In this document: one piece after another, positions 23,528-34,475 of the stretch
Position numbering within the stretch: the first letter of the stretch is position 1
How the letters are laid out: each line of letters opens with the position of its first letter
Program-made: the position numbers and the translations under genes
Notes under the pieces: generated by a model
Seen by the model: the letters and a program-made list of their open reading frames with translations, nothing else
What the model was told of the DNA's origin: nothing
Database searches by the model: none
NCBI RefSeq assembly: GCF_902686445.1
Contig: NC_062220.1
Coordinates: 96,596,143-96,660,142 of the forward strand
Reading direction: 5' to 3'
DNA: 64,000 nucleotides
Source: Sciurus carolinensis
Lineage: Eukaryota; Chordata; Mammalia; Rodentia; Sciuridae

Positions 23528-23821
23528 CTGCGGAGAAAAAGGAATATCAACAAAAAGAATTACTAGAGAAACAGAACTGTTACACAGGTTGAAAAAACCT
23601 AGTGCAGAGAAACAAGAAGACAAGTTGCCACTGAATTAGTGCCCACCGTGGCCTTTCATCTCCGCATACATTGCAAAGTACTTACTCTTGTCCTTATTGA
23701 AAGATGTGGAGAGAGGTTAAAGAGGTTAAGTAACTTCCCCAAATCACAGCTATGAAGTGGTAGAACCTTGAAGCAAATCTGGCCTTTGTCCTTTCTCCCC
23801 ATGCTAAGAAGGAGATGACTT

Positions 23822-24490
23822 TAAAAAAAAATGTTTTATTTGTTCTAATTAGTTATACATGACAGTAGAATTCATTTATGCATTTTGATAAATCCTACAT
23901 AAATGGAGTATAATGTCTCATTTTTCTGTAGGATCACATCGGTCATGCCGTCGTATATGTACATGAGATAATAATGTCTGTTTCACTCTACTATCCTTCC
24001 TACCCCCATACTCCTTCCCCTCCCTTCACTCCCCTCTACCTAATATAAAATTTCCCCCTAGTGCCCCACTTCACAGAACAATCAATAAATATATGAAAAA
24101 ATGTTCAACATCTCTAGCAATTAGAGAAATGCAGATCAAAACTACTCTAAGATTTCATCTCACTCCAGTCAGAATGGCAATTATCAAGAATACAAGCAAC
24201 AATAATCGTTGGCGAGGATGTGGGGGAAAAGGTACACTCATACATTACTGGTGAAACTGAAAATTGGTGCAACCATTATGGAAAGCAGTATGATGAAGAT
24301 TCCTCAGAAATCTTGGAATGGAACCACCATTTGACCCAGCTATCCCACTCCTCGGTTTATACCCAAAGGACTTAAAATCAGCATTGATGTGACACAGCCA
24401 CATCAATGTTTATAGCAGCTCAATTCACAATAGATAAACTATGGAACCAACTTAGGTGCCCTTCAACAGATGAATGGATTAAAAAAAATA
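23822..24490 (-). mobile_element. 5'-inverted (twin-primed) L1 fragment in the J-C intron
   Basis: Bases 23,822-24,065 are the complement of the L1 3' UTR (AATTAGTTATACATGACAGT is the complement of the L1 end). From about 24,066 to 24,490 the L1 is in plus orientation (ACTTCACAGAACAATC through CAACAGATGAATGGATT). This is the third such inversion structure in the window. Confidence 0.85.
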
Positions 24491-25689
24491 AAGGGATGAC
24501 TTTTAATTATTCCTAACCAAAGCTTCCAACACTCACGAACCCACTGATTTTTTTATTTCTCATGGTAGAGCATGTTTTCAAGGCAGATGACAGGGAGAAA
24601 AAGGAGACCAGGCTGCTGTAGTGATCTCTCTGTAGATGAAGCTCTGTGGTCCCTTCTAAAGTGCTTTCCTTGCCCTTCCTTTGTCACTTATGCTATCTGG
24701 CCAAGTAGCTCATGTTCTCATGCTGTGCGGTTCTGTGCATACCAGTTTTCATTCAGCTGATTCTAGCATGCAGCCCATCTATCTTATTTCTCATATGAAT
24801 AAATGTCAGGAGATAGGTTTTCTTTTTATCTTTTTTTCCCTTTTTGGTAAACAATATGCAATTATTAGTTTTAATAGGCATATACTTTCAGTCTATCAAA
24901 CTGATCTCTTAGTTTCAAAGCTAGATCCTATGCCCAGTTTTGAGGTCCCTGGAGTTCTTCTTGTTAGTGTCTTAACTATAACATTTCACTTTCACATCTG
25001 AACTACTCCAAGTTTTTGGGTTAGGCAGTATTTAAAGTTACACCTCCAAATTATTCATACTATCTTGAATTCAGAAGCAAAAGCACAACATTGACATAAC
25101 TTTTATTTAACAATTTACTATTTATTTTGAGTAATGACCTTGTGCTAGTCTTATCAACTAATGTGCTTACCTAATTTTGTTTTGCTTTAAAAAACATTCC
25201 AGGATGTTCATTTTATTTTGGGTCTTCATTTCAAGTTCAAGTGTGACTAAGAAGATGCCAAGAAAGTTTTTTCTTATGTTCTTTAATATAAATTGGGAGG
25301 GTCTATACATATCTTCATGTCCGTATGTACCTCTCAGAGTCTTTCCCAAAATTAGCATCTACTCTACAAGCTACTTAACTGTTTGAAGCTCCATTATTCT
25401 CTTTATCTTAACCTACTGAATAAGGGGAGTGTGTAATTTTTATAATGTAAAATTTGTGATTCCAGAGTTTCTTGCAAACATAATGAGAAAATATTAAATG
25501 AAGCATCATGTGTTTACAATGGTATATCATTAATGTCTAGAATGTTAATTTGTTATACAATTATTTATAACCTATTGACTGAAATGATAAATGTTGGATT
25601 TCTAATTGAAATTCAAATACTTTGCTCTTTGGACTAGTTGAAGTGAGCATAATAATTCAAAGCCATTTCTTTTCTTTCTTTCCTTTCCC
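24491..25689. other. J-C intergenic DNA without a gene
   Basis: AT-rich sequence between the L1 fragment and a SINE cluster. I looked on the minus strand for an FGxGT motif followed by a splice donor and found none. Confidence 0.45.
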
Positions 25690-26130
25690 TTCCTTCAATT
25701 TCTTTTATATTTTCAGTACCGGAGATTGAAACCAGGAGCACTCTACCACTAAGACATATCTCCAGTTTTCTTTTCCTTTTTTTTTTGGCAGGGAGCAGGG
25801 TACTGGGGCCTGAATCCAGAGGTGCTTAACCACTGAGCCACACTCTAGCCCCTTTTTAATATATTTTATTTTAAGACAGGATTTTTAAGTTGCTTAGGGT
25901 CTCACTAGGTTGCTGAGGCTGGCTTCGAACTCATGATCCTCCTGCCTCAGCCTCCTGAGCCATTGGGATTGCAGGCATGCACCACTGTGCCCAGCTCCCC
26001 AGTACTTTTTATCTTTATTTTTAGACAGGGTCTCCCTAGGTTTCCCAGGCTGACCTGGAATTTATGATCCTCTCGTCTTAGCCTCTGGAATTGCTAGAAT
26101 TAAAAGCCTGCATGGCCACGCCCAACAGGC
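25690..26130 (-). mobile_element. MEN SINE inserted into another MEN SINE
   Basis: Reading forward: an ID half in reverse (25,706-25,765, CTCTACCACTAAGACATATC), then a complete reverse MEN (25,766-25,997, ID half CCTGAATCCAGAGGTGCTTA and B1 half CTCATGATCCTCCTGCCTCA), then the B1 half of the first element (25,998-26,130, GACAGGGTCTCCCTAGG). The first element is thus split by the second in the same orientation. Another ID-like fragment follows at about 26,150-26,245. Confidence 0.8.
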
Positions 26131-26411
26131 AAATTTTATTTTTCCTTTTTTTTTTTTTTTTCCAGGACCCAGGACCAAATCCAGGGCCTTGAGCAAGATA
26201 GACAAGGGCTCTGCTGCTGAACTAAATCCCCAACCCCAGGAAATTTCTTAAAAAAATAATTGGTTTCCTCGTTTAAGAAGAAAAGACTGAAGTTCTCAAT
26301 TTTTACACAAAAGTCAGTTAGCATATAATGTCTACATTTTTGAGCATGCTATAAATATAATTGAATTATACTGTGCTTATTTTAATTTTGTACATCTTGC
26401 TGGATCTCATG

Positions 26412-26592
26412 TAATCTTGCTGGGTTCATACTGTTATCCCATTTTATGGATTAGGAAATTGAAACCAGAGAATGATCCTCCACATTCACTAAGCAGTGAG
26501 TGGTGAAGCTGGAGCCAATGAAGCTCCAGGTCTGCCTAGGAGCAAAGAACAGACTTCTCTTCCTGATTCCTGACCATAATTATAGACAACAA
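26412..26592. repeat. Dispersed 181-bp duplicate, copy 1
   Basis: This block is repeated without gaps at 27,933-28,113, exactly 1,521 bp further on. I count about 7 differences in 181 positions. It contains a MIR-like core (CCCATTTTATGGATTAGGAA). Flanks of the two copies are not alike, so this is a transposed rather than a simple tandem duplication. Confidence 0.9.
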
Positions 26593-27932
26593 GTGCTCAT
26601 AGTAAGATACTGTATACTTCTCCATCACATGCTTTATTTTTAATTCAAAAAGCATATTATAAAAGATAAGATTAGTTTTTCAAATCTGTATTATAGTTGT
26701 ATAGTTTGAGTCACTAGTCCATATATCAACAAATCTAATTTTTATTTTAAGAATATGTTTCTTCATGGGAATACATCCGATTCATTATAATACAAAAATT
26801 GAAACTCAAATGTTAAACTTGAAAATTTTCTTCACAGCAACCCACCATGCATTGTCTCCTTCTTTAGCTAAACTTGTTTCATTCTTTTGAAGATAAAATG
26901 GATCTCAAACATCTCTGACATCCTCAATGTAACAGTTAATTGGGCATTAAATAGCGTATTTGATTGTAATGGAAAGTAAATTTTTTCTGCTTTGAAAGAC
27001 AAAGTTCTTTAAAACTTCACTTTTAAATGTACTTATTAAGAGTGTTTTTCATGGTCAAATTTTTTCATAAAGCATAAAATGCAGCCACTCTATTTAATTT
27101 GAATAATGAATAGAAGAGTTACCTTGTATTTAATTCATTTTTAAAAATGACAGAACCTGTTCAATTCATTTATGTATATTAATTTGCAAAATCATAATAC
27201 ATCATGAGTTCAGTTGCCTAGCTTATTTGTATTTTAAGATTTGCAGGATGAATTCCATATAAATTTATCAAATATCATCTGCATTTTCTGTTGAAAGTAA
27301 GATATTTGAATTTTCCTGTAAGAATTTAAGTATTTTCTACTTTGTTTTTCACGCTTCAAATCCAGAGCTATAGATATTTCACTTTTAATATATATTTCAG
27401 ATTTTTGATAAGTTTCAGACTATTTAACTGATTTATGTAGACCATTTTCTGTATGAACTTATTTCTGTATGAACCTTATTTGTCAGGATAAAGTTCTGTA
27501 TGAATTTTTTCCTGACAAATATGAGCAAAAATCTTTTTATGTTGACAATAAATTAGAGGATAAATATTGATGTTAGTTATTATTAGTTAAGATAAAGTAT
27601 TAAAATTCAAAACACATAAAACAACAACAAAAATTTTAAGAAACATTTTAGTATAGTTTTTCTTGCCAAGTGATAAAAAAGTCTGCTAAAGATAAACAAG
27701 AATCTCTAGATTCAATTTTATTGTGAGTAAATGTTAAGATAACCTTCTATATAAGCAGTTAGAAGTACCCCTGAGTCCTTGGCAGAATTTCTGCTCTGTA
27801 GTAAATGTTTTTGGCTAAAAACAACTTACCATAGTAGAGAAGTTTCTCTCTTTCTATTTGGATCAGAAAACTTATTATGGTTTGAACAATATGCCAACAA
27901 CTCTATTCATATTATCTCCTTCAATTCCCATA

Positions 27933-28113
27933 TAATCTTGCTGGGTTCATACTGTTATCCCATTTTATGGATTAGGAAACTGAAGCCAGAGAATGATCCT
28001 CCACATTCACTAAGCAGTGAGTGGTGAAGCTGGAGCCAATGAAGCTCCAGGTCAGTCTAGGAGCAAAGAATAGACTTCTCTGCCTGATTCCTGACCATGA
28101 TTATAGACAACAA
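27933..28113. repeat. Dispersed 181-bp duplicate, copy 2
   Basis: This is the partner of 26,412-26,592. Here the MIR similarity seems to continue beyond the upstream edge (CAACAACTCTATTCATATTA precedes it), so this is the likelier source and the other the derived copy. Confidence 0.85.
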
Positions 28114-28446
28114 CGTCTCCACTCTACTGAGTCCATCTCAGGCTAATCTGTAATAATACACAAGGCCTCAAGGTCAAACTCTTCAAGGTTGTTATTGTCT
28201 ACATTATATATGAGTGTTTCATAGAAGTCTGCATGTATACAAAGCCAAATCTTATCACAGTCTTTGCACAATGTTTTCCCTGTACTCCTTTAATATAAAA
28301 CTTTCTATTAAAAATATCTTGTAAAGTTACTACAGAAACTCCATCTCATTCCTTTCTTTTTCTAAACATTCTTACTTTTATTCCAGTTTAATCATTCCTT
28401 GCCTATCCTCTATTACCATGGAAGTATTGTGTCCTCCAATACTTAC

Positions 28447-28477
28447 CTGTGACAATGAGATTTTCCTACCATAATCC
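28447..28477 (-). pseudogene. TRGJ1: TRGJ1-like joining segment lacking the F-G-x-G core
   Basis: After a consensus heptamer the minus strand reads GGATTATGGTAGGAAA and ends ATCTCATTGTCACAG followed by the donor GTAAGTATTGG. Both ends fit human TRGJ1 (starts GAATTATTATAAGAAA, ends GTTGTCACAG, donor GTAAGTAT), but the segment is 31 nt rather than 50. About 19 nt of the middle, including codons for the Phe-Gly-x-Gly bulge, are missing. The donor phase fits TRGC exon 1. A chain joined to it would lack the J bulge, so I class it as a pseudogene, although its RSS looks usable. Confidence 0.78.
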
Positions 28478-28505
28478 CACAGTGATTTGTCTCACATCAA
28501 AAATG
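28478..28505 (-). promoter_or_regulatory. 12-RSS of the TRGJ1-like segment
   Basis: Minus strand: nonamer CATTTTTGA (28497-28505; consensus GGTTTTTGT), 12-nt spacer TGTGAGACAAAT, and consensus heptamer CACTGTG (28478-28484) abutting the J segment. Spacing is exact for a TRGJ 12-RSS. It is the best-preserved unrearranged J signal in the window. Confidence 0.8.
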
Positions 28506-28853
28506 TTGAATTAGTTTAGTGTCTTGTGTTCTTCAAATTCTAGTGGCAACATGATGACCTGGAATTTCTAAGAAGCCAGGGACCAGGATTCTGGTCCTTG
28601 TTCATATTGCTCATACCTAGTTCTGTGACTGAGTGAGTTGACCACCTTCAGGGTTTTTGGTTACTTATCCATAAACAATGATGAGAGTGTAAAGTAATTC
28701 AACATTACTACTAGTACCAAAGTGAGACTAAAATGGAACAAGATATAAAAAAATGATTGGATTAAAAATACCATAGAAACACAGAAAGTTTTAATCATTA
28801 TCAACTTCATTGTTAATAGTAGCCATAAGACAACTATGACTGTGTTCCACAAG

Positions 28854-28890
28854 ATGATATTGTAATTTCCAAGGACCAAACCTTGCCCTT
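28854..28890 (-). pseudogene. Possible TRGJP relic
   Basis: The minus strand reads CAAGGTTTGGTCCTTGGAA and then TATCATC. Human TRGJP contains CAAGGTATTTGGTCCCGGAA and TTATCATTACAG. Position is as expected, between the TRGJ1-like relic and the joined JP1-type J. There is no clear heptamer and no splice donor, and the frame is broken. This is weak evidence and could be chance. Confidence 0.25.
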
Positions 28891-29071
28891 ACCAATAAAA
28901 ATTCAGCATTTGAGGTTGCAATTAGATTCAAGGATATTAAGGGGAAGGGTCATTCCTCTGTCCTCAATTTGCAGTCTACTTTGCTCCAATATGCCTGGAA
29001 CTTCCAAGGCAATCATCATAGGAAATGTGTATCTTTCACTCATCTGTGGTTTTTTGTTGTTGTTGTTGTTT

Positions 29072-29162
29072 TTGTTTTTGTTTTGGCGGTGCTGGGGATT
29101 GAACCCAGGGACTTGTGCTTGCAACACAAGCACTCTACCGACTGAGCTATCCCCCCAGCCCA
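29072..29162 (-). mobile_element. ID SINE (reverse)
   Basis: GTGCTGGGGATTGAACCCAG through ACTGAGCTATCCCCCCAGCC is the complement of an ID element; its A-rich tail appears forward as a GTT-rich tract (29,050-29,080). Confidence 0.9.
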
Positions 29163-29591
29163 CTCATCTGTTTTATCTGCCCCATTAAGACAATCTAAGT
29201 GAGCCCTGGCTCAAACCAGATGTGCAGTAAGTGAGTAGAAACTCTTCCCTTGTGCTGTCCAAAATACTGGCTCTCTTCTCAACCAGCAGCACAACACATT
29301 GTGAATTCTAAGTTTTCCCCAGAATGTTTAACCTCAAACAGTCTTCCTTCAAGCACATGCCAAAGTGTGACTTGGAATTGCTGACTGGGTCTTTCAAGGA
29401 AAAAGAATGATCAGAGACATGGCAGGAGGCCTGGTCCTCAAAACCATTTTAGGTCACTGTGTGCTACCTGCCTGATCTATCTGCTGAGGGAACCTATCTA
29501 TACATAACATTAGATGTCATGAGCCCCACGACACTGAAACAGTGGTGCTGTATAAGGGAATTGTTTCCTGTTTCTCAGAATAAATGTTGAG

Positions 29592-29806
29592 CCAGGCATT
29601 GTGGTACTTGCCTATTATCCCAGCGACTTGGGAGGCTGAGGCAGGAGGATCACAAGTCCAAGGCATGTCTTAGCAACTTAGCAAGTCTCTAAGCAGCTTA
29701 GTGAGAACCTGTCTCTAAATAAAAAATTTAAAAAGCGTTGAGGATGCAGCTTAATGTTAAAAGTGCCTCTGAGTTCAATCTCCCATATCAAAAAGAAAAA
29801 AAAAAA
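29592..29806 (+). mobile_element. MEN (B1-dID) SINE
   Basis: The B1 half (GAGCCAGGCATTGTGGTACT ... GAACCTGTCTCTAAATAAA) is joined to a decayed ID half (GTTGAGGATGCAGCTTAATG ... CCCATATCAAAAAG) with an A-rich tail. Confidence 0.85.
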
Positions 29807-32141
29807 GGAACATGGAAACCCACATACATTAAATTTTTCACATTTCTTCTGAAGGTCTGAAACATTGATGTCCTTTTCTAATTTTATAATGAAAAGCATC
29901 ATATTTGAAAATTTGGTATGTGCTTTTTTTTTCCAGTTACAAAATAGTATGTATTCTACTATACTTTTATTCTACCTTTCTGCATAATTTCTCCATCCCT
30001 CAGGGATCCATAACACTTTAAATTCCTTGTTCATATCTCTCATGCCAGATCAGGGAAGATACTGCCTCTGAGGAATTAGAACAAGTCACCTGACTTCTCT
30101 GGAGATCCCACTGTGATGAGTGATCACACCTGGAGCAATTCCAGGAATTTTGTGCCAGAATCTGTCCTGCAACCAATATTTTGACAGTATTTATATAAAT
30201 AGATAAAAATTGGCCCAACTTACACCAAAGACAAAGCTCTAATAAAATCATATTCTATTAGACTGGGATCAGGATTTTAAGAACTCAACCCACTCTGCCT
30301 GGGCAGGTTGGGTTATGCCTGTTCTCGAATATCACATATGTTGTGAAGTCCGATTTTATCATTTGTTAGGATTTGCCAGAAATCTCCTTCCTTAAAGGAT
30401 TTCATGAATAAATCAGTTCTGGGTCTATAGTACAATTAAGTTAATTAATATTTCTTTAACTTTCAAAGAGAAACAATAGTAATTGCATTGGAACATTTAA
30501 AATGTATATTTGATGTGATTTATAGGGATTTTGTGATTCATATGAATGGAAGAATGGGTATCTGGATTATTATAATGTAAATTCTTTTTGGAATATAATT
30601 CCCATTGATAATAGACTTGATTTCTTCCAGAATGTGAATACTTACTGATGATTCTTAAGATTTTCTTAGTAGAAAAAGACTTGAATATTCCCTTGTGGTT
30701 TCTGGAGCATTAAATATTAACCCTGTGCTGCTCATCAGAAAAGCCTAACCAGCATTTCTGTAGCTGTCCCATCATGAGTGACCAGGCAGCTCTGAGTTAT
30801 GCAACTGAGGAAGGAAAGTCAGTACAGCTGCCAAGCTCTTACCAGTTTCAGTATTCTAGCAAATGTGACAGAAATAAAATTTAATGAAATGATGTCAGAA
30901 CAGCTTGTCATTCTGTACAAATACCCTGAGAATCATATCTTGAAGGTTTAATAAATGCATATTCAATAGAATGTCTATGATGTTTTTGGCAGAAAAAAGG
31001 TGTTTCAGTACAATGATTAGAGACAGAAGCATGAATAAATACAAATTATGAACAACTACTAATTAGTCAATGAAACGGTTCAAGTAAAAAGTCAGGCTAC
31101 AGAATAAATATTTGGAACATTAAAAATGTAACTTAAAAATGGTAAAATCCATAATGGTCCAAGTAGAGCTTTGACTACAGTTGCAGTTACTAGTCCTGCA
31201 ACTATGAAAGCAAATGACCACATGCCTCAGTGTCTTCATCTATGAAATACGAATAATCTTGTACTGGACTGTTGAGCAAGGAGGGAAGTCCTGAAACTCT
31301 TTAAAGTTATGGTATTGGGACATTTCATCAAATTCTTCCACCAGGCACAATACAGTTTGTGTATTCATCATTCAAAATGCTTGGGACCAGAAATGTCATC
31401 TTCAGAGGTTTTTGGATTTCAGAGTTTTAGATTAGGGATACTCAGTTTGTATGTAAAATCCCCACACCTTGGACAGAAATGGCTTATGGAACTTGCAGAT
31501 TCCAGTAAACAGGATCTTCTCCAGGCAGTATAACCAGACTCACTGCTCCATAAACTGTGACTGTTCTTAGCCTACCTTCTAAAGAATTAGAGAAATAAGA
31601 AAATGGAATCATTTATATTCCATAGTAATGTACTATAAGAATTATTATTTTTTTACTGTTCTCAGGTGTGAGATCAAATTAAGAATATAGATTTTGCAGA
31701 TTATTTAGAGATAGCTGTACTGTGTTATATTTCATAATATATAGAAGAAGAAATCAAAATCCATTTTAAAGATTCACTTTGAAGACCTTCTACCAAAAAA
31801 AACTCTCTTGAAGCAACAATATTTACACTAATAGTCTACAGACATGGTCCTCAAAACATTTTAATTTCTAGCCTTAGGCTATCATTTCTGCGTTTGTGCA
31901 TTCCAAATGTACAATTTCAATCTGCTTCCTTACAGGGAGGGGAAGAAATCATGTACAAACTAATTTTGTTTCAATATCCAATACCCAAAACTGCAAAATT
32001 GCTTTTCCTGTCCTGAGGCCAAGAAATTGGTAGAGTCAGGAAAGGTTGATTATTATTGTTTTTTTTGTTGTTGTTGTTGTTTTGATTTTTTCTGAAAAGC
32101 ATCTATTTTTCATTGCTAGAGTAAAAATGGGGAGAAACGTT
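29807..32141. other. DNA between SINE and joined V-J exon, no gene seen
   Basis: It includes a MIR-like fragment at about 31,190-31,270 (CCTCAGTGTCTTCATCTATG) and a GTT repeat at about 32,060-32,085. No further J segment or RSS was recognised on the minus strand. Confidence 0.45.
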
Positions 32142-32147
32142 ACTTAC

Positions 32148-32668
32148 CGGAGGGAGAAACTATGAGCTTTGTACCTTCTCCAAATATCTTCATCCAGTCT
32201 TGGCTATATTACCACCCTGCACAGTAGTACATGGCTGCATCTTCTTTTTGTATGGAATATATGGTAAGAACTGAAGACAGAGTTTGAGAATACTTTTTTG
32301 CCTCAATTTTATTGTTCATCCCATTCAAGGGACCTCGAGCTGCGGATTTTGTTGAGGTAACTTGAATCAGATGCTCAAAAGTCTTATTCGTTTCTTCCAG
32401 TACCAGTGAATGACTTCAGTTTCAAAATTGTGTGCTGGATATCTTGCAATTTATGTTAACACTTTTCTTTATTTCTGCAGAAACAGATACATCAGACTGC
32501 TCCAATTTTGACAATCCAATTCCAACTGTGAGTTCAAAAGGAGAAAATAAAAATATGAGAAGAAAACATGGAAGAATTACTGCAGTCACTCATCAAGAAA
32601 GAATGAAATGGTCAGACTGACTTACCAGTCCAGAAGGAGAGGAAGCTGACAGCTTGCAGCAGTGACAT
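32148..32668 (-). pseudogene. TRGV10: Joined TRGV10-TRGJ gene (V and J fused in the assembled DNA)
   Basis: Leader exon 32626-32668 encodes MSLLQAVSFLSFWTG (human TRGV10 MSLLEAFAFSSWALG) with a GTAAGT donor. The 100-nt intron ends CTCACAG. The second exon (32148-32525) begins GIGLSKLEQSDVSVSAEIKK, has NCKISS (first Cys), and ends EDAAMYYCAGW (second Cys at 32221-32223). The next codon is TAA (32209-32211) and then, in the same frame, YSQDWMKIFGEGTKLIVSPS, a full-length JP1/JP2-type J (human JP1 ...WFKIFAEGTKLIVTSP). It ends G|GTAAGT at 32148, in phase with TRGC exon 1. No heptamer or nonamer lies between V and J. A one-T insertion in framework 1/CDR1 (TTTTGAAACTG) makes a TGA, and a 1-nt loss in framework 2 restores frame. 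It cannot encode a chain as written. Confidence 0.9.
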
Positions 32669-34021
32669 GTGACTGCCAGGCTATGTCCTTAAGAAATGGG
32701 GACTTGGTGGTCTGGGTGACTCAGGTCATTGTCAGGAGGGCGTGGTCTGAAGTGAGGAGAGGGAAGGAAGAGGTGGGTTAGATGATCCTTGGTCCCTTCA
32801 GTGCTGGCTGAGACTCAGCACTGTACTCATGATAGGGTTCTTTGCATGAATGTGAGACCAAGAAGGTGCCCTAGCTTTTGTGAACATGCCCAGGAGCTAT
32901 TTTATGAATTCTTTTTCTCAGCCTCCTATTTTGCATGTTACATTGTTTAATAAATACTTTCATAATCACAAATATGCAATGAACATTTTCTACTTACTAT
33001 GCATACCTTCTTTTTTCAAAATGTTCTCCTCATTTTTAACCTCAACTGTGTTCACACAGCGTGAATACTTGTAGTTGCACTTTATAATTGAGAATACTGA
33101 GGTACAGAGAATAGAAGTGGCTTCACAAATTCATGCAGTTGTTAAGTAGAACATGCTGGCGAAGATACTCATGATGAAACATAGAGAAACAGGCTAAAAA
33201 TGAAAACAAAACCATCAATGATTACATAACCAAGACCAACAACTATCATTGGTATGGTGTGTTAACTTCCAGATTTTCTTTGTAGGTATATGGATATGAA
33301 TATAATTCTGTGGCTGTAAATATTTATATACATATAGGATTTTGTATTATTCTGTCAGTATGACAATATCACTGAAGTATTTTCAGTGTCTACATTTATT
33401 AACTTTATCACTTCAGAACTTCCTGACTGGTGCAAATTTCTTCACCTCATTGTGTCTGGATTGCTTCATCTAAAAAGAGTTGCAATAATCACATCTCTAT
33501 CAAAATTTTATGCATATTGAATAACATATCTAGTACAGTTTCTAATATATAGTCTATTTTAGTTTTATTATTACTGCTACTACATTTTAAAATTTAGCTT
33601 CCCCTTCCAGTCAACCACTTCATTTTCTTTCTTAAAATGCTCTGGTGATTATTTGAAGCAATGACCTGTGTAAGTCAAGGAAAATCATCAAACATTTTTA
33701 GTATTTCTTTTTGCCCATCAGTGAGCCTCCATTTGCTATGTTCTTTTCTTCAACTGAGCCTTGTCACTCTCATTTGAGATTTCCATGTGGTTTCTTCTGA
33801 AATTTGGGTGTATGAAAACTCTTTTTGCTCTGGATGCTGGTTATCCCTGACCTTTTTTGCAGGTCTGTCAAGTCCCATGTGTGGTATATATGAACTCAGC
33901 CTCCACAGGGCCTCCAGAGAAGAAAGGAAAAGAACCAGTTGGCTCAGATGGCTGCATTTTCCCTCCCAGGTAGCTGCCCCATGTCCCTCTTTTCCACTAA
34001 ATGTCATTTCTGAGGTGCTCA
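32669..34021. other. Upstream flank of the joined gene, no other gene seen
   Basis: AT-rich sequence with a MIR-like minus fragment near 33,055-33,125. The first 100 bp upstream of the leader start would hold the V promoter; I recognised no clear TATA box or octamer. Confidence 0.45.
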
Positions 34022-34025
34022 ACAC

Positions 34026-34471
34026 TGTTATGAGCCAAACTATATTTGCCTTGACCAGACAAACTCCATTTTACCCTGAGACTCTATTTCATGTAAGAAA
34101 CGTTTCTCCCATGTGAAAACCCTGCCTATGTAACCCACCTCCTGTTAATCGTACTCTGTTTGGCAATGCATAATGGCTAAAAAATGTTTGCTATTCTTAT
34201 ACAATCTAAGACATTCTCTTTTGAATTCCCATTTTTCTTGGGCAGTGTTCTGCACCCTAACCTGGGTTATTCTGACCCACTTCCTACATTGCTTTGGTTT
34301 TGACTTACTGGTAGCTTGTGGTTTGGGGCTATAAAAGAGATACCCTACCTTCTACAAGAGGTCAAGGTGTGCAGAGACAACTTGGTCACTTCTCCTTGGC
34401 TCACCAGTGCATAAAATTTCATGTCCTGCTTCGAGACTGATCAAGTGATTTATTTCAAATGTGCCACAACA
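34026..34471 (+). mobile_element. Solo ERV LTR with 4-bp target duplication
   Basis: It starts TGTTATGAGCC and ends CCACAACA (TG...CA), with the same 4 bp, ACAC, on each side (34022-34025 and 34472-34475). It has a TATA-like GCTATAAAAGAG near 34,330 with a transcript-leader-like region after it. A 4-bp duplication suits ERV1-type elements. No internal viral sequence is attached. Confidence 0.7.
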
Positions 34472-34475
34472 ACAC

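Noticed and set aside
23230..23592. 120-codon open frame on the plus strand over TRGC exon 1
   Set aside because: It is the opposite-strand shadow of the 330-nt TRGC exon.
27830..27890. Minus-strand GTAAGT preceded by AACCATAATAAG, superficially like TRGJ1
   Set aside because: No FGxG codons, no heptamer and no alignment beyond the AT-rich start; the segment at 28,447 fits TRGJ1 far better at both ends.
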